Shown piece after piece: positions 18,824 through 27,761 of a DNA stretch of 64,000 nucleotides. Below the pieces are notes generated by a model. That model searched no databases and had not been told where the DNA came from. It saw nothing but the letters and a program-made list of their open reading frames with translations. The stretch spans positions 17,421 through 81,420 of the forward strand of contig NZ_CANBCP010000003.1 in NCBI RefSeq assembly GCF_947367085.1, in the 5' to 3' direction. Origin of the DNA: an uncultured Lactobacillus sp. (GTDB taxonomy: Bacteria; Bacillota; Bacilli; Lactobacillales; Lactobacillaceae). Both the position numbers and the translations under genes were made by a program. Each line of letters begins with the position of its first letter. Positions within the stretch are counted from its first letter, which is position 1.

Positions 18824-18843
18824 TTTTTTGAGGTAAATATTTA

Positions 18844-20655
18844 ATGATCGATAAAAGACTTTTTAAATTACCAAAAGCCAAGATCATGTTAGTAATGCTT
18901 GCAGGACTTACTGTCTTGCAAGCATTTGCTATTTTAGGGCAAGGTATTTTTCTTGCTCGAGCCATTGTTGGTTCTTGGCATAGACACCCTTTTTCATCCA
19001 TTGCTTATAACGTCTTAATATTTTTTCTAATGTATTTATTGCGTCAAGCAATTGCCTGGTTTCAAAAATGGTATATGAACCATTATGCTCACCACACAAC
19101 TAACTTATTGCGCAGTCAATTATTAGATAAGATTTATCATGGCGGAATTGCCTTAAGTTCTCGCGTTGGAACTGGTAACTTAGTTGCGATGCTTTTAGAC
19201 GGGATGGATGAAGTATCTAATTATTTGTCACTTATTTTCCCTAAGATTATTGCTTTAGCGATTATTCCTTGGATTTTATTAGTTTATATCTTCACCCTTA
19301 ATGCTCTTTCTGGATGGATTTTATTGCTTGTCTTTCCTTTATTAATTTTATTTATGATTATTTTAGGAACGGCCGCTCAAGCTCGTGCAAGCAAGCAATA
19401 TGCTGGCTATGTAAAACTGCAAAATCATTTTGTAGATGCTCTGCGAGGTCTTGGCACTTTAAAGGTTTTGGGCTTAGCTAAAAAATATAGCCAGGTAGTT
19501 TATAAAAATAGTGAGAGTTATCGTAAGCAAACGATGAAAGTATTAAAAGTTGCGATTTTATCAACTTTTACTCTGGACTTTTTTACCACTTTATCAATTG
19601 CCATGATTGCCATGTTTTTAGGAATTGGCTTAATTAATGGTAATCTTATCCTCTATCCTTCTTTAATCATCTTGATTTTATCTCCAGAATATTTTTTACC
19701 AATTAGAGACTTCGGAAATGATTTCCATGCCACATTAAACGGCAAAAATGCGATGGCTCAAATGTTTGATGTTTTATCATTTGAAACTCCCACCCAAGAA
19801 GACAAACTACCCGATTTTACTTGGAATCAAGATAGCAAATTAACAGTTAACGATGTTTCTTTTGCTTACAGCCATGAAAATCAAGATAAATTCAAAGTAA
19901 ACAAAAATGCCAAAATGACTGGTATTGCCAAGCAAAAACAAGAAGATACTAAGCATTATGCTGATGAATTAAGTCATATTAATTTATCCCTAACAGGCTA
20001 TCAAAAAGTAGGAATTATTGGTCCAACTGGAGCTGGTAAAACAACTCTAATGCGAATGCTCGGCGGATTCTTAAGTCCAAATCCAAAGCCAGATAATTTC
20101 ACCATCAACGGCACTCAGTTAGAGCAATTAGATCAAAAGAATTGGCAAAAACAGTTTACCTATATCCCACAAGAGCCCTTTATGTTTGCTGACACAATCA
20201 AAAACAACATTACTTTCTATAAACCTGATGCTAGTGATGAAGAAATTAGACAAGCTGTTCATGAAGCAGGCCTTGATAACTTTATTTCTAGTCTGAAAAA
20301 AGGTCTTGAAACTCCTGTTGGTGAACATGGACGCGGAATATCGGGTGGACAAAAGCAACGTATTGCATTAGCTCGTGCATTTTTAGCTAAAGAGCGTAAA
20401 ATTCTCTTTTTTGATGAACCAACTGCCCACCTTGACATTGAAACTGAATATGAACTTAAAAAAACAATGCAGCCATTGATGCAAGATCACTTGGTTTTAT
20501 TTGCCACCCACAGATTGCACTGGTTAAAAGATATGGATTGGTGCTTAGTCATCGAAGATGGCAAAATCGTAGAACAAGGTACGCCAGCTGACTTAGCTAA
20601 AAATGGAACTCAATTTAGAAAACTTACACAGCCGCTAAAGGAGGGTGCTTTATGA
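18844..20655 (+). CDS. cydD: Thiol reductant ABC exporter subunit CydD
   Basis: A 603-residue half-transporter with six membrane helices (to about 310) and an ATPase domain (Walker A GPTGAGKTTLM, signature GISGGQKQRIALARAF, Walker B ILFFDEPTAHLD). An insertion of about 30 charged residues lies between the first beta strand and Walker A (about 345-375). CydDC exports cysteine and glutathione and is needed for cytochrome bd assembly in E. coli; in Gram-positives the exact cargo is less certain. Four bases overlap the next gene. Confidence 0.92.
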   Translation: MIDKRLFKLPKAKIMLVMLAGLTVLQAFAILGQGIFLARAIVGSWHRHPFSSIAYNVLIFFLMYLLRQAIAWFQKWYMNHYAHHTTNLLRSQLLDKIYHGGIALSSRVGTGNLVAMLLDGMDEVSNYLSLIFPKIIALAIIPWILLVYIFTLNALSGWILLLVFPLLILFMIILGTAAQARASKQYAGYVKLQNHFVDALRGLGTLKVLGLAKKYSQVVYKNSESYRKQTMKVLKVAILSTFTLDFFTTLSIAMIAMFLGIGLINGNLILYPSLIILILSPEYFLPIRDFGNDFHATLNGKNAMAQMFDVLSFETPTQEDKLPDFTWNQDSKLTVNDVSFAYSHENQDKFKVNKNAKMTGIAKQKQEDTKHYADELSHINLSLTGYQKVGIIGPTGAGKTTLMRMLGGFLSPNPKPDNFTINGTQLEQLDQKNWQKQFTYIPQEPFMFADTIKNNITFYKPDASDEEIRQAVHEAGLDNFISSLKKGLETPVGEHGRGISGGQKQRIALARAFLAKERKILFFDEPTAHLDIETEYELKKTMQPLMQDHLVLFATHRLHWLKDMDWCLVIEDGKIVEQGTPADLAKNGTQFRKLTQPLKEGAL

Positions 20656-22397
20656 ACGACGAAAAATTAACTTGGAAAAATGATCGCTGGATTAAGCCCT
20701 ATTTAGCCAAGTATAAGTGGGTCTTACTATTAGCAATATTTTTAGGAATAATAATGTTTTTCTGCGGTGGCGCTTTAATGTTTTATGCTGGCTACACGAT
20801 TGATAAAGCCGCAACTCGTCCAGAAAATATTTTTATGATTTATGTGCCGATTGTTTTAATGCGTGCCGTTGGGATTGGACGACCACTTTTTCGCTACTTA
20901 GAACGACTAGTTTCTCATAACTGGGTTTTAAGAGTAACTAGTGATCTACGCCGTAGACTATATAACATAGTTGAAGAAAATAGCTCAGCAGTTGGTTCTA
21001 ACTACCAAACAGGCAGCTTATTATCTTTGTTAACTGAAGATATTGGCCACTTACAAAACTTATACTTAAGAACTATTTTTCCTGCTATTGTAGGCTACTT
21101 GGTAGGATTTTTTGCAGTAATTTTATTAGGATTATTCAGCTGGCCCTTAGCTGGCGTAATATTTATCTTACTGCTAGTAGAATTATTCCTCGTTCCCCTC
21201 TTTTCTTTACTTAAACAAGCTGCTATCCGTAGTAAAGAAAAAGCCGAAAAGGCAAGTCTTTATGCTGAATATACTGATCAAGTTTTAGGTGCAGGTGATT
21301 GGCAAATTTCTGGTAGACAACAAGCTTTTCATGATCAAACCAGGCATACTGTTACCGATCTAGGTAAAAATCAGAAAAAATCTGGCGAATTCGACTGGGC
21401 CCGCGATTTCTTTTTGGAATTTATCTTTGGTTTGATGGCTGTAGCCTTGCTTTACTTTACTAATAAGTCACTAACTTACAACCAAGAAGCAGCTAACTAT
21501 GTTGGTGCTGTAGTATTAGCACTATTTCCTTTATCAGATGCTTTTATTCCTGTCGCACAAGGAACTGAGGAATGGCATACTTATAGCGATTCAGTTAAGC
21601 GACTAAATGAAATGCATCCCAAAAAAGAAGTCTTGTCAAAACAAGTCAGCCTGAATCCTGCTGATTTTGACGATCTAACTGTTAGCAATGTTGGCTTTAC
21701 TTATCCTGGTGAAGATCAGCCAATCATTAAAGATTTTTCTTTAAAGCTTAAAAAAGGTCAAAAAGCTGCTTTAGTCGGACCTTCAGGAGCCGGCAAAAGT
21801 ACTATTTTACAACTAGTACTAGGTGATTTAGCTCCACAAAAAGGTAGCGTGGAATTAAATAATATTGATGTCCGCATGCTTCAAGATGAACGGGCAAAAC
21901 TATTTTCAGTGCTTAATCAAGAACCATTTTTGTTCAACACAAGTATCTACGAGAACCTAAAAATGGCTAATAAGAAGGCGACTGCTGACGATATGATGGC
22001 TGCTTTAGAAAAGGTTCAGTTAGCTGATTTTGTTAAAAATCTCCCAGATAAGCTAGACACTCAAGTTGCTGAAGCAGGAGCAAGATTTTCAGGAGGACAA
22101 AAGCAGCGCTTAGCATTAGCAAGAGTCTTATTACAAGATGCTCCAATTGTGCTACTTGATGAACCTACAGTAGGATTAGATCCTTTAACTGAACAAAAAT
22201 TATTAAAACTTGTTTTTAATGTCTTAAAGGATAAAACTGTTATATGGATTACCCACCATTTACAAGGGATGAAATATATTGATCAAGTCTTGTTTTTCAA
22301 AGACGGAGTTGTTGAAATGAGCGGCAATCCTCATGAATTATTTAAAACTAATCAGCATTTCCATAACTTGTATCTAATGGATCAAGGATCACTTTAA
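20652..22397 (+). CDS. cydC: Thiol reductant ABC exporter subunit CydC
   Basis: A 581-residue second half of the CydDC heterodimer. It has six membrane helices, Walker A GPSGAGKSTIL, signature FSGGQKQRLALARVL, and Walker B IVLLDEPTVGLDP. The ATG overlaps the cydD stop by four bases (ATGA type coupling). It is assigned CydC rather than CydD by order in the operon and by length. Confidence 0.92.
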   Translation: MNDEKLTWKNDRWIKPYLAKYKWVLLLAIFLGIIMFFCGGALMFYAGYTIDKAATRPENIFMIYVPIVLMRAVGIGRPLFRYLERLVSHNWVLRVTSDLRRRLYNIVEENSSAVGSNYQTGSLLSLLTEDIGHLQNLYLRTIFPAIVGYLVGFFAVILLGLFSWPLAGVIFILLLVELFLVPLFSLLKQAAIRSKEKAEKASLYAEYTDQVLGAGDWQISGRQQAFHDQTRHTVTDLGKNQKKSGEFDWARDFFLEFIFGLMAVALLYFTNKSLTYNQEAANYVGAVVLALFPLSDAFIPVAQGTEEWHTYSDSVKRLNEMHPKKEVLSKQVSLNPADFDDLTVSNVGFTYPGEDQPIIKDFSLKLKKGQKAALVGPSGAGKSTILQLVLGDLAPQKGSVELNNIDVRMLQDERAKLFSVLNQEPFLFNTSIYENLKMANKKATADDMMAALEKVQLADFVKNLPDKLDTQVAEAGARFSGGQKQRLALARVLLQDAPIVLLDEPTVGLDPLTEQKLLKLVFNVLKDKTVIWITHHLQGMKYIDQVLFFKDGVVEMSGNPHELFKTNQHFHNLYLMDQGSL

Positions 22398-22419
22398 TAA
22401 CAGAAAGAAGTATTAATTA

Positions 22420-23337
22420 ATGTCAACATCAGCTAAGCAAGGTTACTATGAGCTAGTTGAACCACGAACTCTTTTTAATTCAATTATTCCTGTTTTATTA
22501 GGAATTATGTACACCTGGTACAATTACCAAACTTTTAGAGTTGCACCTTTAATTGAAATGGTAATTGCGACTATCGTTTTACAAATTTTCATGAATGTAA
22601 ATGATGGCTATTGGGATTATAAGCGCGAAAAAGCTGCAAAAACTGGCGATCATAAGAAGAATCCGATCGGTAAGTATAATTTATCTCCTAACAGCGTTAA
22701 ATGGTTCTCAATCGTTTTATTTACCATTTCAGCCGTCTGTGCGTTTCTTATTGGCTATCAAACTAATTACTGGATTTGGATCATTGGAATTATTTGCTAT
22801 GCTATTGCAATTTTTTATTCAACCGGTGACCACACAATCTCATCTGGTCCCTTTGGCGAATTAGCTGCTGAATTTGCGATGGGCTTAGGAATTATGTTAG
22901 TTATGGTTTATATCAATGTCTATCCGATGCCATTTACTTGGGGCTTTGTCGGTCCAATTATTCTAGCAGCCGGAATTCCCGAAATCTGCAATTATACATT
23001 GCTCTTAGGTAATAATTTATGTGATTACAAGGCAGATATCGCTAATGGTCGTCATACCTTAGTTTCTTATATTGGCATTAAAGGTGGAGTTTACTTGTTC
23101 GTCTTTAACTATTGTTTGGGATACGGCTTAACTATCTGGGCAGTTTTAATCCGGGTTTTGCCTTGGTCAGTTTTATTGATCTTATTCTGCATCCCGCTGA
23201 TCATTAAAAATATGCGCTTTCTTTGGAAAGTCCAAAATAAACGCACTTCGTTTCCTAGAGTTGTCCAAAATACCCAGGCTCTATTTATTAGCGAAGCGCT
23301 CGGATTCTTAATTGGGATTATTTTTAATCTTCATTAA
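22420..23337 (+). CDS. menA: UbiA-family prenyltransferase, likely MenA (DHNA polyprenyltransferase)
   Basis: A 305-residue membrane protein with about eight or nine helices and the two Asp-rich motifs of UbiA enzymes: NVNDGYWDY (about 59-67) and DYKADIANGRHTL (about 204-216). MenA joins dihydroxynaphthoate to a polyprenyl tail to make demethylmenaquinone. It is the last gene of the cyd operon, 22 bases after cydC. No menFDHCEB genes are in the window, so the cell may take up a naphthoate precursor and only add the tail, giving the bd oxidase its quinone. Confidence 0.85.
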   Translation: MSTSAKQGYYELVEPRTLFNSIIPVLLGIMYTWYNYQTFRVAPLIEMVIATIVLQIFMNVNDGYWDYKREKAAKTGDHKKNPIGKYNLSPNSVKWFSIVLFTISAVCAFLIGYQTNYWIWIIGIICYAIAIFYSTGDHTISSGPFGELAAEFAMGLGIMLVMVYINVYPMPFTWGFVGPIILAAGIPEICNYTLLLGNNLCDYKADIANGRHTLVSYIGIKGGVYLFVFNYCLGYGLTIWAVLIRVLPWSVLLILFCIPLIIKNMRFLWKVQNKRTSFPRVVQNTQALFISEALGFLIGIIFNLH

Positions 23338-23363
23338 ATACAAAAATTTAAAATAATGTTTTT

Positions 23364-23403
23364 AAAGGCACATGATTATTGTTCTTAAATCATGTGCTTT
23401 TTT
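23364..23403 (+). terminator. Intrinsic terminator of the cyd-menA operon
   Basis: GGCACATGATT and AATCATGTGC arms followed by a T run. Confidence 0.88.
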
Positions 23404-23448
23404 GTTTTATATATCAAATATCATTTGAATTCTTATGCTTTATACGTA

Positions 23449-23475
23449 CAATTTTTACTAATTAACTAAAAATTG
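23449..23475. promoter_or_regulatory. Inverted repeat upstream of the PhnD-like gene
   Basis: CAATTTTTA (23449-23457) and TAAAAATTG (23467-23475) are perfect complements with a 9-base spacer, about 95 bases before the start codon in the gene's only promoter region. It could be an operator; no regulator is assigned. Confidence 0.35.
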
Positions 23476-23567
23476 TTCATATTTTTTATTGATTAATCAG
23501 TTGTTTTTTAGTATAACTAAAGAGTCAACATCATTAGAGTTTTTTACAAGGAGTTTGAATACTAAAG

Positions 23568-24512
23568 ATGAAGATCAAAAAAGTTCTCGTTAGTGCCTTA
23601 TTAGTCCTCACAGCTGGACTTGCGGCAGCTTGTTCCAATGGAGCATCTAAGTCAAGTAGTTCTAATTCAAAATCATTTACACCAAAAGAATTGAACGTTC
23701 AATTTGTCCCAAGTTCGCAAGCTAACAAAATTGAAGCCAAGGCCAAGCCACTTGAAGGGTTGCTCAAAAAGCAACTCCACATGCCAGTTCATGTAACAGT
23801 TTCTACTGACTACAATGGCTTAGTTGAAGGAATGGCTTCAAAAAAAGTTGATGTCGGCTTCTTACCGCCTGATGCATATGTGCTAGCCCACAAGCGCAAA
23901 GTTGCTGATGTTTTACTTCAAGCCGAACGTTATGGTTATGATGAACCAAGCGGCAAGGTAAACAAAAAATTAATGCACGAATACCGTGCTATGGTTATCG
24001 TTAAAAAAGGTTCCGGTATCAAATCCTGGAAAGATCTAAAAGGTAAGTCAATCGGCGTAATGGATCCAACTTCTTCATCTGGATATGTCTTTCCAATTGT
24101 CGAACTTTACCAAAAAGGCCTTAACGTCTTAAAAGATTGTAAAATAACTCAAATCAAGGGTGCTGACCAAGCAGTATTGTCTGTCTATAATGGCGATGTT
24201 GATGCCGCATTTGTATTTGCTGATGCTCGTCCAATTGCCGCCAAAGATGAACCTAAAGTTATGAAAGATGTGGTTCCTATCTACTTCACTCAATGGATTC
24301 CAAACGATACCATTTCCGTTAGAAGTGATATGAGTCCAGCTTTCAGAAAGAAAGTTGCAAAAGCATTTAAGAACATTGCTAAGTCAAAAGAAGGTAATAA
24401 GATTATCGAAAACATCTACAACCACTACGGTTACACTGATGCTACCGATTCCGATTTCAACACAATTAGAAAATACCAAAAAGTCCTCAACAAGGTCCAA
24501 GACAAGAAATAA
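23568..24512 (+). CDS. PhnD-like phosphonate/phosphite substrate-binding lipoprotein
   Basis: A 314-residue exported lipoprotein: a signal peptide (1-21) ends in the lipobox LAAAC with Cys22, then a Ser-rich linker and a periplasmic-binding fold. Family blocks include KVDVGFLPPDAYVLAHK and GKSIGVMDPTSSSGYVFP, typical of PhnD/PtxB. Such proteins deliver phosphonate, phosphite or phosphate esters to a PhnC-PhnE transporter. Neither the ATPase nor permease is adjacent: the next gene is another binding protein and both have their own terminators. It is an orphan binding protein here, presumably serving a transporter elsewhere. Confidence 0.85.
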   Translation: MKIKKVLVSALLVLTAGLAAACSNGASKSSSSNSKSFTPKELNVQFVPSSQANKIEAKAKPLEGLLKKQLHMPVHVTVSTDYNGLVEGMASKKVDVGFLPPDAYVLAHKRKVADVLLQAERYGYDEPSGKVNKKLMHEYRAMVIVKKGSGIKSWKDLKGKSIGVMDPTSSSGYVFPIVELYQKGLNVLKDCKITQIKGADQAVLSVYNGDVDAAFVFADARPIAAKDEPKVMKDVVPIYFTQWIPNDTISVRSDMSPAFRKKVAKAFKNIAKSKEGNKIIENIYNHYGYTDATDSDFNTIRKYQKVLNKVQDKK

Positions 24513-24573
24513 TTAAATTCTCAATTTTTATTTTTTACTATTCTCCACTACAAAATAATCCAACATATAACAT

Positions 24574-24598
24574 AAAGAGGCCAAATTAGGCCTCTTTT
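24574..24598 (+). terminator. Intrinsic terminator of the PhnD-like gene
   Basis: AAAGAGGCC and GGCCTCTTTT with a 6-base loop. Confidence 0.9.
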
Positions 24599-24672
24599 CT
24601 TTACTTTAATTGACAAAAATAATTTAGATTGCTAGGTTAATCTATAATCATTACTTTCATGGAGGATGTAGC

Positions 24673-25743
24673 ATGGTAAAATTCATGCATCTTTTTTCAA
24701 AAATTACTCTTATTACCCTCGTTGTTAGCGGCCTTACTGCATGTTCTGCTAAGTCAGCTGCCCCTAGTACTAACTCTCAAACAAGTCAAAAAACAGTTGC
24801 CTTAATTACTGATAATTCTGGCGTTGACGATGATTCTTTTAATGAGTCAGCCTGGCAAGGAATTAAAAAATATGCTCATAATCACAGCCTAAGTGAAGGT
24901 CCTCAAGGTTATGAACTCTTTTCAGCGGACAATAATAATCAAATAACTTCCTTAGTCGACAAAGTTAGCCGCTCACCATTTAATACGATTTTTGGTGTGG
25001 GATCAAATCTGCAATCTCCTATCTTAACAGCTGCGAAAAAATATCCTAAGAAAAATTATGTTTTAATCAATTCTTCCACCCATCACCTTAAAAATGTCGC
25101 CACTGCTAACTTCAATACTAAGCAAGGCGCTTATTTAGCCGGTGTAATAGCTTGCGAAATGACTAAAACTAAAACAATTGGCTTTATTGGCGGGATGCGG
25201 ACTAAGAGCGTGATTCAGTTTGAACAAGGCTTTAAAAAAGGCATCAAAGATACTGCAAAAAAACACCATCGAAATATTCAAATTTTAACTCAATATAGTA
25301 ACAGCTTTTCTAATATCAATAAAACTCAAGATCTAGCTCAAGATATGTATAATAAAAAAGCTGATATCATTTTTCATGCGGCTGGGAAAGCAGGCAGCGG
25401 CGTCTTCAAAGCTGCTCGTCAAATTAACCAAGCTAATGCTGTAAATAAAAAAGTCTGGGTTATCGGCGTCGACCCCAACCAGTCTAATCTGGGCAATTAC
25501 CAAGCCAAAGGCGGCCAAGAAGCGAACTTTACTTTAACTAGTGTAGTTAGCCGCATTGATCTAGCAATTAACGATATTGCTTCTCAAACTTATCAAAAAA
25601 GCTTTCCGAAAGGTAGAAATCTCCAATATAACTTAGCTAATGATGGTGTTTATTTAGTACATAATTCCGATATTCCAACCCACGTCTGGATCACCTCTCA
25701 AAAAGCTAAGCAAGATATTATTGATAAAAAAATCAAATTATAG
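24673..25743 (+). CDS. BMP-family nucleoside-type substrate-binding lipoprotein
   Basis: A 356-residue lipoprotein of the Bmp/Med/PnrA family (lipobox GLTAC, Cys24). Family features are VALITDNSGVDDDSFNESAWQG (seen here as ITDNSGVDDDSFNESAWQG) near residue 43, NFNTKQGAYLAGVIA, and GFIGGM. Relatives bind purine and pyrimidine nucleosides for an ABC importer (BmpA-NupABC). No transporter genes adjoin. The ATG follows GGAGG. A small inverted repeat, TAGATT/AATCTA (24625-24644), overlaps the TATAAT of its promoter region. Confidence 0.87.
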   Translation: MVKFMHLFSKITLITLVVSGLTACSAKSAAPSTNSQTSQKTVALITDNSGVDDDSFNESAWQGIKKYAHNHSLSEGPQGYELFSADNNNQITSLVDKVSRSPFNTIFGVGSNLQSPILTAAKKYPKKNYVLINSSTHHLKNVATANFNTKQGAYLAGVIACEMTKTKTIGFIGGMRTKSVIQFEQGFKKGIKDTAKKHHRNIQILTQYSNSFSNINKTQDLAQDMYNKKADIIFHAAGKAGSGVFKAARQINQANAVNKKVWVIGVDPNQSNLGNYQAKGGQEANFTLTSVVSRIDLAINDIASQTYQKSFPKGRNLQYNLANDGVYLVHNSDIPTHVWITSQKAKQDIIDKKIKL

Positions 25744-25747
25744 CATT

Positions 25748-25780
25748 GAAGAAGATTCTCAAAGCGGAATCTTCTTTTTT
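25748..25780 (+). terminator. Intrinsic terminator of the BMP lipoprotein gene
   Basis: GAAGAAGATTC and GAATCTTC arms followed by T6. Confidence 0.85.
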
Positions 25781-25850
25781 GTCATTTTAAAGCTTACCAA
25801 AGATCAATATTTGACTTGTTATCAAGGGTTCTTTTCCATAAAATGATTAA

Positions 25851-25864
25851 TGAAAGCGCTAATA
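25851..25864 (+). promoter_or_regulatory. Candidate cre (CcpA) site before the ROK gene
   Basis: TGAAAGCGCTAATA matches the cre consensus TGWAANCGNTNWCA at 13 of 14 positions. It lies just upstream of the ribosome site, downstream of a TTGACT box at 25811, a position suited to blocking transcription in glucose. Confidence 0.5.
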
Positions 25865-25879
25865 AAGGAGATACTAACC

Positions 25880-26785
25880 ATGAAAAATAATTATTTAAGT
25901 ATTGATATTGGTGGTACAAACGTTAAATATGCTGAACTAAATAATGCTGGTCAAATTATCGAACAAGGCAAAATCAAAACCTCACACGAAAAAGATCAAT
26001 TTTTGGATAATATTGACCAAATTGTAAAAAAATATGTCAAAAAAGATATTAAAGGCATTGCCTTTTGTGCACCTGGCAAAATTGCCCATACTAAAATCCA
26101 TTTCGGTGGAGCTCTCCCATTTTTGGACGGAATTGACTTTGCTACACGCTATCAAAAATATAATGTACCCATTGCAGTTATCAATGATGGAAAAGCTAGT
26201 GTTTTAGCGGAAAATTGGCTAGGCAGCCTTAAAGATATGCAAAACTGTGCTGCGATTACTTTAGGTACTGGCGTTGGCGGTGGAATCATCGTTAATGGTC
26301 AACTGCTTAACGGTGCACACTTTCAAGCTGGTGAATTAAGCTTTCTTCAATTAGACTTAAATGCTCCTAGTTTTGGCGGATTTGCCGGAGGTTATGCTTC
26401 AGCTGTTCAAATGATCAAAGAAATTAATACTAAGCTAGCAAATGCTGATTTAACTGATGGCCTAGCAGCTTTTAAGGCTATCAACGATAATAACAAAGAA
26501 GCTGTTGAAATCTTTAACACATTTTGCAAACGCGTGGCCGCAATTATTATTGATATTCAAGCTGTAGTTGATTTAGATGCGATTGCAATTGGCGGCGGTA
26601 TTTCTGCTCAAAGCGCTGTCATCAAAGGTATTAATCGTGCATACGATAAAATCTTGAATGAAAATGAAATTATCCGTGTCACCTTCACCCGTCCGCAAAT
26701 TCTCGAAGCAAAATTCAAAAATGATGCTAACTTATACGGAGCTCTATATAACTTATTACTGCATGTTAACGGAGAAAAACTATAA
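25880..26785 (+). CDS. ROK-family sugar kinase
   Basis: A 301-residue protein with the N-terminal phosphate loop DIGGTNVKYAEL (about 8-19), the catalytic-region block VINDGKASVLAE and TLGTGVGGGIIVNG, followed by IAIGGGISAQ. These are the ROK kinase motifs; it lacks an N-terminal HTH, so it is a kinase rather than a NagC-type repressor, and lacks the usual CxCGxxGC zinc site as well. The substrate may be a beta-glucoside or hexose. ATG 25880 follows AAAGGAG. The downstream AraC regulator starts 2 bases after its stop and is cotranscribed. Confidence 0.88.
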   Translation: MKNNYLSIDIGGTNVKYAELNNAGQIIEQGKIKTSHEKDQFLDNIDQIVKKYVKKDIKGIAFCAPGKIAHTKIHFGGALPFLDGIDFATRYQKYNVPIAVINDGKASVLAENWLGSLKDMQNCAAITLGTGVGGGIIVNGQLLNGAHFQAGELSFLQLDLNAPSFGGFAGGYASAVQMIKEINTKLANADLTDGLAAFKAINDNNKEAVEIFNTFCKRVAAIIIDIQAVVDLDAIAIGGGISAQSAVIKGINRAYDKILNENEIIRVTFTRPQILEAKFKNDANLYGALYNLLLHVNGEKL

Positions 26786-26787
26786 CT

Positions 26788-27648
26788 ATGACCAAGCAAT
26801 TGCATGAGGTAGTCATCCCCGTCGACCCATTACCTGTCTGGTATTATGTTTTTCACCATCGACAAGGCGATCAATACATTGCACCTCACTGGCATCGCGG
26901 AATTGAATTAAGTTACGTAATACAGGGTAAGATCAACGATTTTTTAATTAATAAAACACATTATTCATCTAAGTCTGGCAAAATCTTAGTAGTCAACAGC
27001 CAGGAAATTCACAGTATTCGCAATTTTTCTCATCCTGACGATTTGGCTTTATCGATTATTTTTCCATATGAGTATGTGTCTCATCTTTATCCATCAATTG
27101 ATAAGCAAATTATCCAAATCAATGATTCCACCTACTTTACCAGCCAGCAAAAACTTAGCTATAGCAAGCTACAAGGGTTACTTGGTCAATTTGTCAGTCT
27201 ATATTTCACCGATTCTGACTTTAAATACTTGGCCGAGCAAAACATTATCCTCCAAGCTCTAACAATTTTGTTGCGTGATTTCACCATCAAAAAGCCCAAA
27301 GAAAATCTCAACGAGCGCAAAGTCTACGTAATTAATCGCCTTCAGTTTATTACCCAATACGTTAACAACCATTATCAAGAACCAATTAATTTGGCCGATA
27401 TCGCTCACAAAGCAAATATTTCACAAGAATATCTTGCCCGCTTTTTCAAAAAACAAATGGATATGACGGTAGATACTTATATTGGAAATGTCCGTGCCCA
27501 ACATGCTCATTATGACTTAACTACCAAAAAAACTAATCTAACTACTACTGCAATCAATAACGGTTTTTCAGGAGTACGGACAATGAATCGTGCTTTTAAG
27601 CGCCTATATGGCAAAAGTGCTTCCGAACTGAAGCAAGAAAATATATAA
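26788..27648 (+). CDS. AraC-family transcriptional regulator
   Basis: A 286-residue protein with an N-terminal cupin-like sugar-sensing domain (HWHRGIELSYVIQG, about 31-44) and a C-terminal pair of helix-turn-helix motifs (about 185-284: INLADIAHKANISQEYLARFFKK and TTAINNGFSGVRTMNRAFKR, each shortened to IAHKANISQEYLARFFKK and INNGFSGVRTMNRAFKR). It follows the ROK kinase by two bases and precedes an esterase and an MFS carrier, which are the probable targets. Confidence 0.88.
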   Translation: MTKQLHEVVIPVDPLPVWYYVFHHRQGDQYIAPHWHRGIELSYVIQGKINDFLINKTHYSSKSGKILVVNSQEIHSIRNFSHPDDLALSIIFPYEYVSHLYPSIDKQIIQINDSTYFTSQQKLSYSKLQGLLGQFVSLYFTDSDFKYLAEQNIILQALTILLRDFTIKKPKENLNERKVYVINRLQFITQYVNNHYQEPINLADIAHKANISQEYLARFFKKQMDMTVDTYIGNVRAQHAHYDLTTKKTNLTTTAINNGFSGVRTMNRAFKRLYGKSASELKQENI

Positions 27649-27695
27649 AACAGATCAATCAGCGCCAATTAATGGTTAAGATTGGTCTGTTTTTT
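27647..27695 (+). terminator. Intrinsic terminator of the ROK-AraC operon
   Basis: AACAGATCAATC and GATTGGTCTGTT arms (one G-U pair) followed by a T run. Confidence 0.85.
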
Positions 27696-27761
27696 CTTAT
27701 CCTATTTTCCTTATAATGTAAGCGAATTCAGTAAAACAACTTATCTTGAGGGGGATTCAAA

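Noticed and set aside
24610..24648. TTGACA and TATAAT as promoter boxes of the BMP gene
   Set aside because: The spacer is 27 bases, too long; the TATAAT may be real but the -35 is not these bases.
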